Source: Paucidesulfovibrio gracilis DSM 16080
Lineage (GTDB): Bacteria > Desulfobacterota > Desulfovibrionia > Desulfovibrionales > Desulfovibrionaceae
Direction of reading: 5' to 3'
Length of the DNA: 64,000 bases
NCBI RefSeq assembly: GCF_900167125.1
Contig: NZ_FUYC01000008.1
Location: 1 to 64,000 of the forward strand
Below are positions 44,526 to 53,068 of this stretch, piece after piece. Position 1 is the first letter of the stretch; each line of letters begins with the position of its first letter. The position numbers and the translations under genes are program-made. The notes under the pieces were generated by a model. The model saw only the letters and a program-made list of their open reading frames with translations. It searched no databases and had not been told where the DNA came from.

Positions 44526-45425
44526 TTACCGACCGATCTTCAGCACTTCACGTGCGTACTTGATGCTGCGGATGCAGGCATCCAACTGCTTTTTCCGGGC
44601 TTCTTCCAACGAATCATTTTCCATGTCCCACTCGATCTCAAACGTGATGCGATCGGTAGGCGAATTTTCAATGATGGTGTTCAGGGTTTTAAAGCAATCA
44701 ATGTCGCCGTCGCCCAGGGCCACACCGTGGAAGCGGATGCCGAACTGGTCGCGATCCAGCTTATGGTCGCAGAAGTGGTTGCTGAAGGCGTAGGGAGCCA
44801 GCACTTCCGTGGCGTATTCGGGATTTTCCAGCACGCCCATGGAGTTGACGGTGTCCACGCAGGCACCGACCAGCGGGTGGTTCACACGATTGATCAGCCA
44901 GAGCACTTCGTCGGCAAAGGTTTCGGTGTGGTTTTCCAGGGCAAGGCGAACGCCGGTCTCTTCCAGCTTGGGCAGCACTTCCATGACCTCGTCATAGACG
45001 TTGCAGAGCTGGCGCATGACCTGCGGGTGGAAGCAGCTTCCGTACAACGGGCGGGGACGCCGAATATCCAGGCTGATTTTGGCCAGGTCGGATCCCAGGC
45101 CGCTGGCGATACGCACGCCTTCGGCAATGGTGTCGGTGAGGCGGGAGTCGAACTCCTCATCCAGAGAGAAGTTGTACTCCAGGTACAACCCGCGTTTTTC
45201 CGCTTCCTTGCGTACTTCGGCCAGGCGGGCGTCATCCTTGCTCTCCAGGTCGCATCCCGTGATGTGCAGCCCATCCAAACCCCACTCCACCGCGTTGTCC
45301 ATGAGCTGGAACAGGTTCATTTCCTTGGGACGCGGGTCCGCCTGGATACCCCAGTTCTGGCCGAGACCCCAGAGATGCAGTGTGTAGGAATGCAAACCGA
45401 GCTTCAGATCTTTTCTTTCAGCCAT
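44526..45425 (-). CDS. Sugar phosphate isomerase/epimerase-type TIM barrel
   Basis: A 299-residue AP-endonuclease-2-fold TIM barrel. It has LGLHSYTLHLWGLG at the N-terminus, the metal-site segments DGLHITGCDLES, LALENHTETFADE (Glu), GACVDTVNSMG, FSNHFCDHKLD (His) and ITFEIEWDM (Glu). The set is right for a divalent-metal isomerase, epimerase or decarboxylase. The substrate cannot be read from sequence. Start 45425 has GGAG upstream; a longer frame to 45437 has no better site. Flanked by two transporter genes, it likely handles their substrate. Confidence 0.85.
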   Translation of the reverse strand: MAERKDLKLGLHSYTLHLWGLGQNWGIQADPRPKEMNLFQLMDNAVEWGLDGLHITGCDLESKDDARLAEVRKEAEKRGLYLEYNFSLDEEFDSRLTDTIAEGVRIASGLGSDLAKISLDIRRPRPLYGSCFHPQVMRQLCNVYDEVMEVLPKLEETGVRLALENHTETFADEVLWLINRVNHPLVGACVDTVNSMGVLENPEYATEVLAPYAFSNHFCDHKLDRDQFGIRFHGVALGDGDIDCFKTLNTIIENSPTDRITFEIEWDMENDSLEEARKKQLDACIRSIKYAREVLKIGR

Positions 45426-45580
45426 GACAATCTCCAATTGATTAGTTGGTTGATAGTTAATATTCTATATGCCTGTTTGGTTGTCCGCTTTCCGGGGCAA
45501 AGGTTGTGCGGAACCGCGCCCCCGCGTTCACGCGGGTGCGACAAGGCACGCGAAATGCCGCCGGGTACGGTGACCGGCTT

Positions 45581-46921
45581 CTAGACGGTTTGTGGTTGTG
45601 CTTCGGCCGTGGCGCTACGGCGCTTTGGCCGGGATGTTTCCGGTGCCCACATCTGGCAGATGATGCCGCTGAAGAGCGTGACTCCGGCACAGCCCGCCAG
45701 GGCCGCGTACACACCGAAGTGCTCCACAATGATCGGCAACAGGAACGTTCCCGAGGCCGCTCCCAGGCGGCTGATGGCCACGGACAGGCCAACGCCTGAT
45801 CCGCGCACTTCGGTGGGAAACAGCTCCGAGGGGTAGGAAAACTCGATGACGATGGCCACGGCCAGCGCCAGGGAGAGAGCCAGAATGAACAGCAGGCCTA
45901 CGTAGCCGGGCATGGAGCGCCACAGGAACATGACTGCGAGAATCCCGGTAATTACGTAGAAGGTGGATGTGAGGTAGGCGCGTCTGCCGATGCGATCCGC
46001 CAGCCAATAGGTGCCGAAAAGCACTCCCACCATGGTGCAGACGTTGTAGAGCACGCCCGAGAAGTACGGGCTGTCGATGTGCAGGCTCGTCATGACCTGC
46101 GGCAGGAACAGGCTCACCGCATAGAACGGCAGCACCTGCCCGGCAAAGAATACTCCGCCCACCACGGTATTGCGCCACAATTCCGGGCTGAACAGACGGA
46201 GCCAGGAACCCGAGCTTTCCTCTTCCGCTTCCTGCGGGGCAAGGCCGTAGCCGGGTCCGATGTGTTTACGGATCAGTTCCATGGCTTCCCGGATGCGATC
46301 GTTCTTGGCCAGCCACGCCGGGGATTCCGGGGTGCCGATGCGGATCAGGAAGGAGGCGCAGGCCGGAATGGCCGCGGAACAAAGGATCATCCGCCAGGAC
46401 GTGACGCCCATGGTGTTGAGCAGCACGCCGGTGATGTACGAGATCACATAGCCCACCGACCAGGTCACGAGCAGGGTATTCAGCACCCTGGCCCGTTTCT
46501 TTTCCGGCACCCATTCCGCCAGCATGGCAATGCCCACGGTGTAGTCCGCGCCGATGCACAGACCGAGCGCAAATCGCAACAACGTGAGGGTCAGGGGATC
46601 CGAGGTAAAGAAGGGAGCGATGGACAGCAGCACCATGGCCAGCATCACGTATGTGAAGATCTGCTTTCTGCCGACCCGGTCCGCCACGTAGCCTATACAG
46701 AGGCTGCCGAACAGAATGCCGAGCATGGATGCCGCGTTGATGAGACCGAGCCAGAAACTGGTAAGTCCGAGCACTTTGGTGGCGTAGCTCATGGCTATGC
46801 CCACGATGCCCAGCATGTACCCGTCCGTAATCTGGCCCAGGAACGCGCCGGAAACAATCTTCCGATGTATGGGCGCGTGGGGGGCGTTTTCGTAGTGTAT
46901 AATCGATTCCGCTGTCGCCAT
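45581..46921 (-). CDS. MFS transporter, sugar-porter/metabolite:H+ symporter type
   Basis: A 446-residue protein with 12 membrane segments. MFS signatures are present: GYVADRVGRKQIF after TM2, RFALGLCIGADY in TM4, GTPESPAWLAKND after TM6, WLADRIGRRAYL after TM8, and the late SYPSELFPTEVRGSGVG characteristic of the sugar porter and MHS groups. GGAGAGG precedes the start. It is the first gene of the operon that ends with the BCCT gene, with a palindromic operator 340 bp upstream. Confidence 0.92.
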   Translation of the reverse strand: MATAESIIHYENAPHAPIHRKIVSGAFLGQITDGYMLGIVGIAMSYATKVLGLTSFWLGLINAASMLGILFGSLCIGYVADRVGRKQIFTYVMLAMVLLSIAPFFTSDPLTLTLLRFALGLCIGADYTVGIAMLAEWVPEKKRARVLNTLLVTWSVGYVISYITGVLLNTMGVTSWRMILCSAAIPACASFLIRIGTPESPAWLAKNDRIREAMELIRKHIGPGYGLAPQEAEEESSGSWLRLFSPELWRNTVVGGVFFAGQVLPFYAVSLFLPQVMTSLHIDSPYFSGVLYNVCTMVGVLFGTYWLADRIGRRAYLTSTFYVITGILAVMFLWRSMPGYVGLLFILALSLALAVAIVIEFSYPSELFPTEVRGSGVGLSVAISRLGAASGTFLLPIIVEHFGVYAALAGCAGVTLFSGIICQMWAPETSRPKRRSATAEAQPQTV

Positions 46922-47261
46922 TATCCTCTCCTTATAATGACCACTTCCATGGTTGTTCTCCGATACGTTCCCGCGCTCACCCTAAGCGCAGGCCGTGATT
47001 CAGCAGAGACCTATGGGCGGTTGTATCGCGGCTCTTCTTGCCGCGAATAGGCTCACCTCCATTTGTTTGAACATGGACATCATCAGTTCCCGCCGGAATC
47101 CATGCCGCTCGCAAACACGTTAAAGAATGTTCCGTCCCGTTGTTCGCGGCTTGTTGCGCTTCACCTACACCGGCCAAGAGAAAAAGGATTCCCAGGCCGT
47201 CTCCCAATAGAATGAAACCGTGCTACGGACATCGTTGTTACGGAAATGATCTATACCACAT
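46922..47261. other. Long 5' leader of MFS operon, no gene
   Basis: About 340 bp between the predicted transcription start and the MFS gene. No open frame with a ribosome-binding site is seen. A leader of this length could hold an RNA regulatory element, but no known fold is recognised. Confidence 0.4.
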
Positions 47262-47280
47262 ATCGGTATTTAATACCGAT
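47262..47280. promoter_or_regulatory. Palindromic operator of MFS-isomerase-BCCT operon
   Basis: Perfect arms ATCGGTATT (47262-47270) and AATACCGAT (47272-47280) around one centre base. It overlaps the predicted transcription start, where a repressor would block the promoter. Confidence 0.6.
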
Positions 47281-47287
47281 GCGTTGA

Positions 47288-47316
47288 ACATAATCCACCG
47301 TTTTGATTCCCGTCAA
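47288..47316 (-). promoter_or_regulatory. Promoter of MFS-isomerase-BCCT operon
   Basis: On the minus strand TTGACG (47311-47316), 17 bp, TTATGT (47288-47293). The palindrome at 47262-47280 follows directly. Confidence 0.55.
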
Positions 47317-47715
47317 CACGTTTCATTAAATTTTAGTGACGATTTTTATGTATTATTAGCGCATAAATAGAAAAGTATATCGCTGGAAAGCCTTTTCACT
47401 TCTTCTCTTACCATCGTTTTGGCACATGTCGTCTGTGCCATTATTTTTTTCTTCGTTTCATATAATGGTACATTGCACGCTTCGCGCAATATCCACATGC
47501 ACATTTTAAATCTTTTTTCGTGTCACTGTATCGCTTTTTCTATTTCAAAAACCGCAAAATAACCTCTGGCGCGCCGAACAATCGCACCTCACCGGCCCGA
47601 ATTTTTTTCGGGTCATTGAAGCGCCTGCCCAGAATCCGGAAACACACCACACAGCAAGACGCCCCGGATGCATGGCGCTTCCGGGGCGTCGGTCAACACA
47701 AGCTACCTGGCCGGT
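47317..47715. other. AT-rich intergenic with strong hairpin
   Basis: No gene is seen. A hairpin with perfect 11-bp arms GACGCCCCGGA (47658-47668) and TCCGGGGCGTC (47680-47690) lies near the flgE terminator. CCCGA-T7-TCGGG near 47596 is a small stem with a T-rich loop. Confidence 0.45.
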
Positions 47716-47742
47716 AAAAACGCAACGCAGCCGTGCGTTTTT
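47716..47742. terminator. Terminator of flgE, symmetric
   Basis: Perfect arms AAAAACGCA (47716-47724) and TGCGTTTTT (47734-47742), 30 bp past the flgE stop. The T5 and A5 tracts allow it to act on both strands. Confidence 0.8.
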
Positions 47743-47772
47743 CACCAGCCGGGCAAGTGCGCTTGTCTCGCG

Positions 47773-49344
47773 CTATCGCTTGATGCCGATGGTGGTGTTC
47801 AAAATGGAATCCGAGGTGGTGATCACCTTGGTATTGCTTTGGAATCCCCGCTGGGTCACGATCATCTTGGCGAACTGGTCCGCCATGTCCGCGTTGGATG
47901 TCTCCAGGGAGTTGCCGTACACGGAACCCCGGCCCTCCTCGCCGGCAAAACCGGCCAGGGCATCTCCGGAATCCGGACTGGCGGAGAACAGATTGCTCCC
48001 CTCGCGTCGCAGGCCGTACTCGCTGTTGAATCGGTACAGCCCCACCTGGTACAACTTCTCGCTCTTCCCGTTGCTGAACTGGCCGACCACAAACCCCTTT
48101 TCGTCCACATTCAGGGCGCGTAAATACCCTTCGGCATAGCCATCCTGCCGCGCCGCCGATGTCATGGAACCCAGCTCATAGTTGGTCGTGGCCATGGCGT
48201 TTTTGCCCGGCGTGGCCATACTGCCCAGATTGGCTACATTCCGCCCTACCTCGGCGGCCGAAGCCGGCATGCCCCCGGCCCAGGATGCCGACGACGTGCT
48301 TAGCCCCATGTCCAGGCCGATTTCCTGGGCCTGCGCCCCATTGAACTGGAGGTTGAACGTGGGAACGCCGTCCCCGTTGAACGCGGCCGGTGTCCAGTTG
48401 CTGAGCACCGAGGGGTCGCCCCCGGTCAGGGAAAAGGCGCTCTGGCCCGTCAGTTCCCCATACTTGTTAAAGGTCAGCACGCCCGTTCCCACCAGACCGG
48501 CACCGGATGTGCCGGCCGCCGCGGAACCGTCCTCAGACGGTGGCATGGTCACCACGTATTCCCAATACTGGTTCGCGGGTGCCGCGTTGCTCACCGTGGC
48601 CGTGTCCACCGGGTCGAACCGCACGGTAAGATTATGGGCAGCCCCGTTTTCATCATAGACCTTCAAATTTGTTTCGTACCCTGGAGCCGGGGTCAACGGT
48701 TCCTCGTTCAACCCGTTCCAGGCCGAAGCCATGGAGAAAAACGGGTTCGAGGGATCCGTGTGCGCGTCCACAGTGGCGAAATCCAGGTTGGTATTCAGTA
48801 CGGCAGAGGTGGTGGCCCGCGGTGCGGACACAACTGCGGGAACAGTCTCCCCGTTGACGTCGATTTCCTGGAACGGCAACCGGATGTCTTCCATGCTGCC
48901 CACGGCTCCGGTTTCCCTGTCCACGGCCCCGCCCTGCACGCGGTACCCCTGGGGAGTGAGCAGGTAGCCCTGCTTATCAAAGCGGAACACACCGGAACGC
49001 GTAAAATATTGATTGCCGTCCTCGGGATTCACCACACCAAAAAATCCATGCCCGGCCACCGCCATATCCGTGGCTGTGTTGGAAGGCTCAAAGGATCCCT
49101 GGATGAAACTGGTACGCACCTCGGCAACGCCCACGCCCATGCCCTTTTGCGAGATATGCACCGCGCTTTCGCCCCGCCGGTTGGATCCACAGGCCATCTG
49201 CTCGCTGATGAGCGTCTGAAAATGGGTTTCCGCTCGTTTATACCCGGAGGTATTCACGTTCGCGAGGTTGTTGCCGATCACGGCCATCCGCTGGCCGTGA
49301 CTGATCAACCCCGTGGATCCGATGAAGAGCGATGAAAATGCCAT
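47773..49344 (-). CDS. flgE: Flagellar hook protein FlgE
   Basis: A 523-residue hook subunit exported by the flagellar type III system. The N-terminus has the rod/hook signature MAFSSLFIGSTGLISHGQRM and IGNNLANVNTSGYKR. GVGVAEVRTSFIQGSFEPSNTATDMAVAGHGFF follows. The centre is variable, and the C-terminus has the helical SLETSNADMADQFAKMIVTQRGFQSNTKVITTSD motif. Its length is greater than the roughly 400 residues of E. coli FlgE. Start 49344 has GGAGT upstream, and a sigma-54 promoter lies at 49425-49440. No other hook genes are adjacent. Confidence 0.93.
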   Translation of the reverse strand: MAFSSLFIGSTGLISHGQRMAVIGNNLANVNTSGYKRAETHFQTLISEQMACGSNRRGESAVHISQKGMGVGVAEVRTSFIQGSFEPSNTATDMAVAGHGFFGVVNPEDGNQYFTRSGVFRFDKQGYLLTPQGYRVQGGAVDRETGAVGSMEDIRLPFQEIDVNGETVPAVVSAPRATTSAVLNTNLDFATVDAHTDPSNPFFSMASAWNGLNEEPLTPAPGYETNLKVYDENGAAHNLTVRFDPVDTATVSNAAPANQYWEYVVTMPPSEDGSAAAGTSGAGLVGTGVLTFNKYGELTGQSAFSLTGGDPSVLSNWTPAAFNGDGVPTFNLQFNGAQAQEIGLDMGLSTSSASWAGGMPASAAEVGRNVANLGSMATPGKNAMATTNYELGSMTSAARQDGYAEGYLRALNVDEKGFVVGQFSNGKSEKLYQVGLYRFNSEYGLRREGSNLFSASPDSGDALAGFAGEEGRGSVYGNSLETSNADMADQFAKMIVTQRGFQSNTKVITTSDSILNTTIGIKR

Positions 49345-49424
49345 GACGACTCCTTCCGTTCCTTTCAACCGGGGGCAACGCAGCCACCGGCAAAAAATTC
49401 CCCACCGGGAAGAAAGCAACGGAC

Positions 49425-49440
49425 GTGCCAAAACCATAGC
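49425..49440 (-). promoter_or_regulatory. Sigma-54 promoter of flgE
   Basis: On the minus strand TGGCACGTCCGTTGCT, matching the consensus TGGCACG-N4-TTGCW exactly, with GG and GC correctly spaced. Transcription would start about 65-70 nt before the flgE ATG. A flagellar NtrC-type activator is implied but not encoded in the window. Confidence 0.88.
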
Positions 49441-49531
49441 CCCCGTTGACACAACACTCAGGCGCAGGTAGTGGGCGTGTCATGGGTTCCCGCCCGATAA
49501 CGCGGACACATGAAGCAACGGGGGTTCGTTC

Positions 49532-49693
49532 ATGAAACATCTTTTTACCCGCTATGATGCGCTGGCCCTGGCCGTGGTTCTCGCGGTGGCGCTTTTTTGC
49601 CTGCGCTACTCCCAGGCCGTGGAGCAGGCACCGGGCAGCCCGCTGGGCCACATGATGGACAATTTTCTGCGGCTGTCGAGGCTCATAGGCTGA
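49532..49693 (+). CDS. Small single-TM protein (53 aa)
   Basis: A 53-residue protein beginning MKHLFTRYDALALAVVLAV. One membrane segment (about 9-24) is followed by a short polar tail ending in RLSRLIG. GGGGG lies upstream and a terminator 56 bp downstream. It precedes the phage packaging genes. No family recognised; too short for confident coding assignment. Confidence 0.5.
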   Translation: MKHLFTRYDALALAVVLAVALFCLRYSQAVEQAPGSPLGHMMDNFLRLSRLIG

Positions 49694-49748
49694 GCGTTTG
49701 CTCCGGCTCCCTCAACACGGTCCGCCTTTTCCACCATCCTTGTCCTCC

Positions 49749-49770
49749 AGCCCTGTCAAGGGGGCTTTTT
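49749..49770 (+). terminator. Intrinsic terminator
   Basis: AGCCC (49749-49753) pairs with GGGCT (49762-49766) around a short loop, followed by TTTTT and C. It ends the small upstream gene. Confidence 0.55.
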
Positions 49771-49858
49771 CATCCTTTTGCCGCACGTTGTGCTTCCGTT
49801 TTCATCCTGCGCCTTTTTCCCGGGCTAGGATGCGGCAAACACAACAAGGAGGACGACT

Positions 49859-50290
49859 ATGGCAATTCCTATCGTGGGTGCGGTGGCCGGGCTGCTTTCC
49901 CTGGTGGTGGACGGAGTGCGCGAGCACTTGCGCGGCCGACGGGAAATCCGGCGCGCCGTGGTCAAAAACAAGGTCCGGCTGGCCCAGTCCAGTCAGGAGT
50001 TCAACCAGGCCTGGGAGATGAAGCAGCTTGAAAACGCAGGCTGGAAAGACGACGTGCTGTTCTACGCCTGGCTCGCGTTTTTCATCTGGTCCGGTTTCGA
50101 TCCCCAGGGTGCGGACCAGGTGCTCCAGGCCTGGAGCAATCTTCCCGAATGGTTTCTCCAGGTCACGTTTTGGATTGTGGCCGCGGTGCTCGGGGTTAAA
50201 AAAATCGGCGACTACCTGCCCGCCACGGTGCGCGGCGTGCGTCGCGCCCTGGCCCGGGAATCCCGATCCGATTCCGGGGGTCCGGCATGA
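49859..50290 (+). CDS. Phage holin-like membrane protein
   Basis: A 143-residue protein. An N-terminal amphipathic/hydrophobic segment (IPIVGAVAGLLSLVVDGV), a basic middle, a membrane segment near 68-84 (LFYAWLAFFIWSGF) and another near 102-117 (FLQVTFWIVAAVLGV) fit the holin-type proteins found just before terminase genes. AAGGAGG precedes the ATG. It overlaps the next gene by 4 bp. Holin function is inferred from shape and position. Confidence 0.65.
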   Translation: MAIPIVGAVAGLLSLVVDGVREHLRGRREIRRAVVKNKVRLAQSSQEFNQAWEMKQLENAGWKDDVLFYAWLAFFIWSGFDPQGADQVLQAWSNLPEWFLQVTFWIVAAVLGVKKIGDYLPATVRGVRRALARESRSDSGGPA

Positions 50291-50553
50291 GCGGCGCATC
50301 CTGGCAACTGGACCGGCGCATCAACCTGGCCACACTGGTATCCCTCGGCTCCTGCCTGCTCATGGCCCTGGCCGCCGGTGCCGGGCTTGGAGCACGGTTG
50401 CAGGTCATGGAGGAAAAACTCTGCACCCTGGAGGAACGGGTTCACGAAACCCGGCGCACCGCAGTGAAGGTGGAACGCATTGAGGAGCGGGTCGCGGGCA
50501 TCCAGGAAATGCTGGTGGACATCCGCTCGGAACTGCGGCGGAGGCGTGGATAA
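50287..50553 (+). CDS. Phage accessory membrane protein with coiled coil
   Basis: An 88-residue protein: one membrane segment (about 14-34, LATLVSLGSCLLMALAAGAGLG) and a C-terminal coiled coil (VMEEKLCTLEERVHETRRTAVKVERI region). This layout is common beside holins and may be a lysis-timing or spanin-like component. Its TAA overlaps the next ATG by one base. Confidence 0.6.
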   Translation: MSGASWQLDRRINLATLVSLGSCLLMALAAGAGLGARLQVMEEKLCTLEERVHETRRTAVKVERIEERVAGIQEMLVDIRSELRRRRG

Positions 50554-51002
50554 TGGCCCGCCCACCCGCCTGGACCCGCCAGCGACGCGCCGCGTTTTTG
50601 GAGGCATTGGCCCTGCGGGGCAACGTGACCTGGGCCGCGCACCAGGCAGGCATTTCCCGCAGCCGTCTGTATAAACTGCGTAAAACGGATCCGGAGCTGG
50701 CAAAGGAATGGGACGAAGCCCTGGCCGAAAGCGCGGACCTGCTCGAAGCCGAGGCCGTGCGGCGCGCCGTGGAAGGAACCGAGGAGCCGTATTTCTACCA
50801 GGGAGAACAGCGCGGGGCCGCACGAAAATATTCGGACCAACTGCTGATGTTCCTGCTCAAGGAGCGCCGGGGCGAGGCCACCAACAAGGAAAGCCCTTCC
50901 GCACCCGTGATTTTTGAGCTGCACCTTGGGCCACCCGAGTCTGAAAACGGCCCTGCGGCCACCGAAGCGCCTCCCGACACGGAAGATGATGCCGGGGCGT
51001 GA
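50553..51002 (+). CDS. Terminase small subunit
   Basis: A 149-residue protein. The N-terminal HTH (ALALRGNVTWAAHQAGISRSRLYKLRKTDPE) recognises DNA at packaging sites. A central helical region (LAKEWDEALAESADLLEAEAVRRAVEG) would form the oligomer. The C-terminus is Pro/Glu-rich and disordered. It lies directly upstream of the large subunit, the usual order. Complete by length. Confidence 0.8.
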   Translation: MARPPAWTRQRRAAFLEALALRGNVTWAAHQAGISRSRLYKLRKTDPELAKEWDEALAESADLLEAEAVRRAVEGTEEPYFYQGEQRGAARKYSDQLLMFLLKERRGEATNKESPSAPVIFELHLGPPESENGPAATEAPPDTEDDAGA

Positions 51003-51164
51003 TTTCACCGCCGCCCCCATCCACCTGCCCGCTTTGCATCATGGCGGATACCGCGACCATGCGCCCGCCTTTCCTCCCCCTGTCAACAGGGAATTTCCTT
51101 TCCAATTTCGCCCGTACAGCAGGTCATTTCATCCCCTGCCGCAAGCCGGGGGTATGCTCCGGCC

Positions 51165-52622
51165 ATGACAAACAACGAACACCCCATTCAACGGATAACC
51201 TACGCGGCCCCGCCCACACTGACCCGTTTTCACGCATCGGACGCCTTTTACCGAGGCGTCATGGGACCGGTGGGGTCGGGCAAGTCCACGGCCATGTGCA
51301 TGGAGCTGATGCGGCGCGCCCAGGCCCAGCAACCCGGACCGGACGGCATGCGCCGTTCCCGCTTCGCCATTGTGCGCAACACCTACCGGGAGCTGGCAGA
51401 CACCACGCTCAAGACCTGGCTGGACTGGTTTCCCGAAGACCTCTTCGGCCAGTACAACCAGACCGGCATGACCCACACCGTACGTTTCGGGGACGTGCAT
51501 GCGGAATTCATGTTCCGCTCACTGGACCGGCCCGGGGACGTAAAAAAGCTGCTTTCCCTGGAGCTGACCGGCGCCTGGTTCAATGAATGCCGGGAAATGC
51601 CCAAAGCCATCGTGGACGCCATGGGCGACCGGGTGGAGCGCTTTCCGCCCCGGCGCATGGGCGGCTGTTCCTGGGCGGGCGTGATCATGGACACCAACCC
51701 CCCGGACACGGACCATTGGTGGTATCGCCTCGCCGAGGAGGACCGCCCCCGGGGATGGGCGTTCTTCCGGCAACCGGGCGGCCTGCTTGAAAAAGGGGAG
51801 GAAAACGGACGCCCACGTTTTGCGCCCAATCCCAATGCCGAAAACCTGACCAACCTGCCGGAGCAGTATTATCTGCGGCGCATGGCCGGAAAGCCAGCGG
51901 ATCACATCCGCGTCTATTACTGCGCCAAATACGGCAGCGTACAGGACGGCAAGCCCGTGTTTCCGGAATTTCACGCCACTGTGCATGTTGCTTCCACGCC
52001 CTTGCGCGCCCGGCCCGAATCGCCGCTGTTCGTGGGCCTGGATTTCGGGCTGACCCCGGCGGCCGTGTTTGGTCAGCGGGAGATCAACGGGCGCTGGCTC
52101 TGGCTCGGGGAACTTGTGGCCGAGGACATGGGCATGACCCGTTTTGCCCGGGAATTGCGCCGAACCCTCAACGAACGCTGGCCGGGAATGGAGGTGGTTC
52201 TGTACGGCGACCCTGCGGGAACCCAACGCTCCCAGGTGGACGAGCGCACACCGTTCGACATCCTTCGCGCCGGAGGCATTGATGCCAGGCCCGCTCCCAG
52301 CAATGATCCCCTGCTGCGGCGCGAAGCCGTGGCCCTGCCCCTCACGCGCATGGTGGACGGCGGTCCGGGACTGCTGACCTCGCCGGAATGCCGCACGCTC
52401 ATCAAAGGCATGTGCGGCGCATATCGCTACCGGCGCGTGGAGATCAGCGGGGAGGAACGGTACAAGGATGAACCGGACAAAAATCGCTATTCCCACGTCT
52501 GCGATGCGGCCCAATACCTGATGATCGGGGCGGGAGAAGGTCGCGCCGTGCTTGGACGCGATGCCGGACCGCGCCCGGCCCGGGCGGAAAACCACTATAA
52601 TCCGTTTCGTAGAAGCGTATGA
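51165..52622 (+). CDS. Phage terminase large subunit
   Basis: A 485-residue packaging motor. The ATPase Walker A is GPVGSGKS (34-41), with an Arg-rich strand RFAIVRNTYREL after it, and GAWFNECREM as Walker B with catalytic Glu (about 137). The RNase H-fold nuclease begins with VGLDFGLTPAAVFGQ (Asp near 290), with a second acidic set around YGDPAG and HVCDAAQYLM. All catalytic parts are present. The next gene overlaps by 4 bp. No portal, protease or capsid gene follows, which is unusual. Confidence 0.88.
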   Translation: MTNNEHPIQRITYAAPPTLTRFHASDAFYRGVMGPVGSGKSTAMCMELMRRAQAQQPGPDGMRRSRFAIVRNTYRELADTTLKTWLDWFPEDLFGQYNQTGMTHTVRFGDVHAEFMFRSLDRPGDVKKLLSLELTGAWFNECREMPKAIVDAMGDRVERFPPRRMGGCSWAGVIMDTNPPDTDHWWYRLAEEDRPRGWAFFRQPGGLLEKGEENGRPRFAPNPNAENLTNLPEQYYLRRMAGKPADHIRVYYCAKYGSVQDGKPVFPEFHATVHVASTPLRARPESPLFVGLDFGLTPAAVFGQREINGRWLWLGELVAEDMGMTRFARELRRTLNERWPGMEVVLYGDPAGTQRSQVDERTPFDILRAGGIDARPAPSNDPLLRREAVALPLTRMVDGGPGLLTSPECRTLIKGMCGAYRYRRVEISGEERYKDEPDKNRYSHVCDAAQYLMIGAGEGRAVLGRDAGPRPARAENHYNPFRRSV

Positions 52623-53068
52623 GCATGCAGGGATTGCTTTGTGCGCCGCCCTGCCATGCCCATTTCCCGGCCGGGGAGTACGCCTTTTTGCGCCTGTTTG
52701 ACGCGCATGGCACCTATGCCCTGGCTGCCGTGGCAGAACGGACCGTGTGCGCAGAACTCCACCTGGAGGTGGTCCGGCCCGGACCACGGGCCATGCGCGG
52801 CATGGTCGCGGATCTGGAGCTGTTTCGCCAGCGCATGGCAAAAAAGGGGATCATGAGAATCGTCGGGTTACGGCAGATTTCCGATTTGAACGCGGCTTCC
52901 GATGCACAAGCCCAGGATCGCTGGTTCCGGTTCACCCGCGCATTCGGCTTTACCGAACAAAGCCTGGTGCAGACCGCCTTTTTGGATACGGACGCCAGGC
53001 CGAAGCGTCACATCTCCGGCCCGGAAAACAGGGACCAGGTCTCGCAATGCCGCCACACCCGGGAATAA
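52619..53068 (+). CDS. Phage-associated protein, C-terminus probably chimeric
   Basis: A 149-residue protein. Its core (about 5-125) has TYALAAVAERTVCAELHLEVVRPGP and a FTRAFGFTEQSLVQ end with a GNAT-like feel, as in some phage proteins found after terminases. The last 20 residues (RPKRHISGPENRDQVSQCRH) are antisense to the 3' end of the TRAP gene, with a 61-bp overlap. This suggests that the phage sequence was cut near 53.0 kb and the stop is now supplied by host DNA. Confidence 0.6.
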   Translation: MSMQGLLCAPPCHAHFPAGEYAFLRLFDAHGTYALAAVAERTVCAELHLEVVRPGPRAMRGMVADLELFRQRMAKKGIMRIVGLRQISDLNAASDAQAQDRWFRFTRAFGFTEQSLVQTAFLDTDARPKRHISGPENRDQVSQCRHTRE

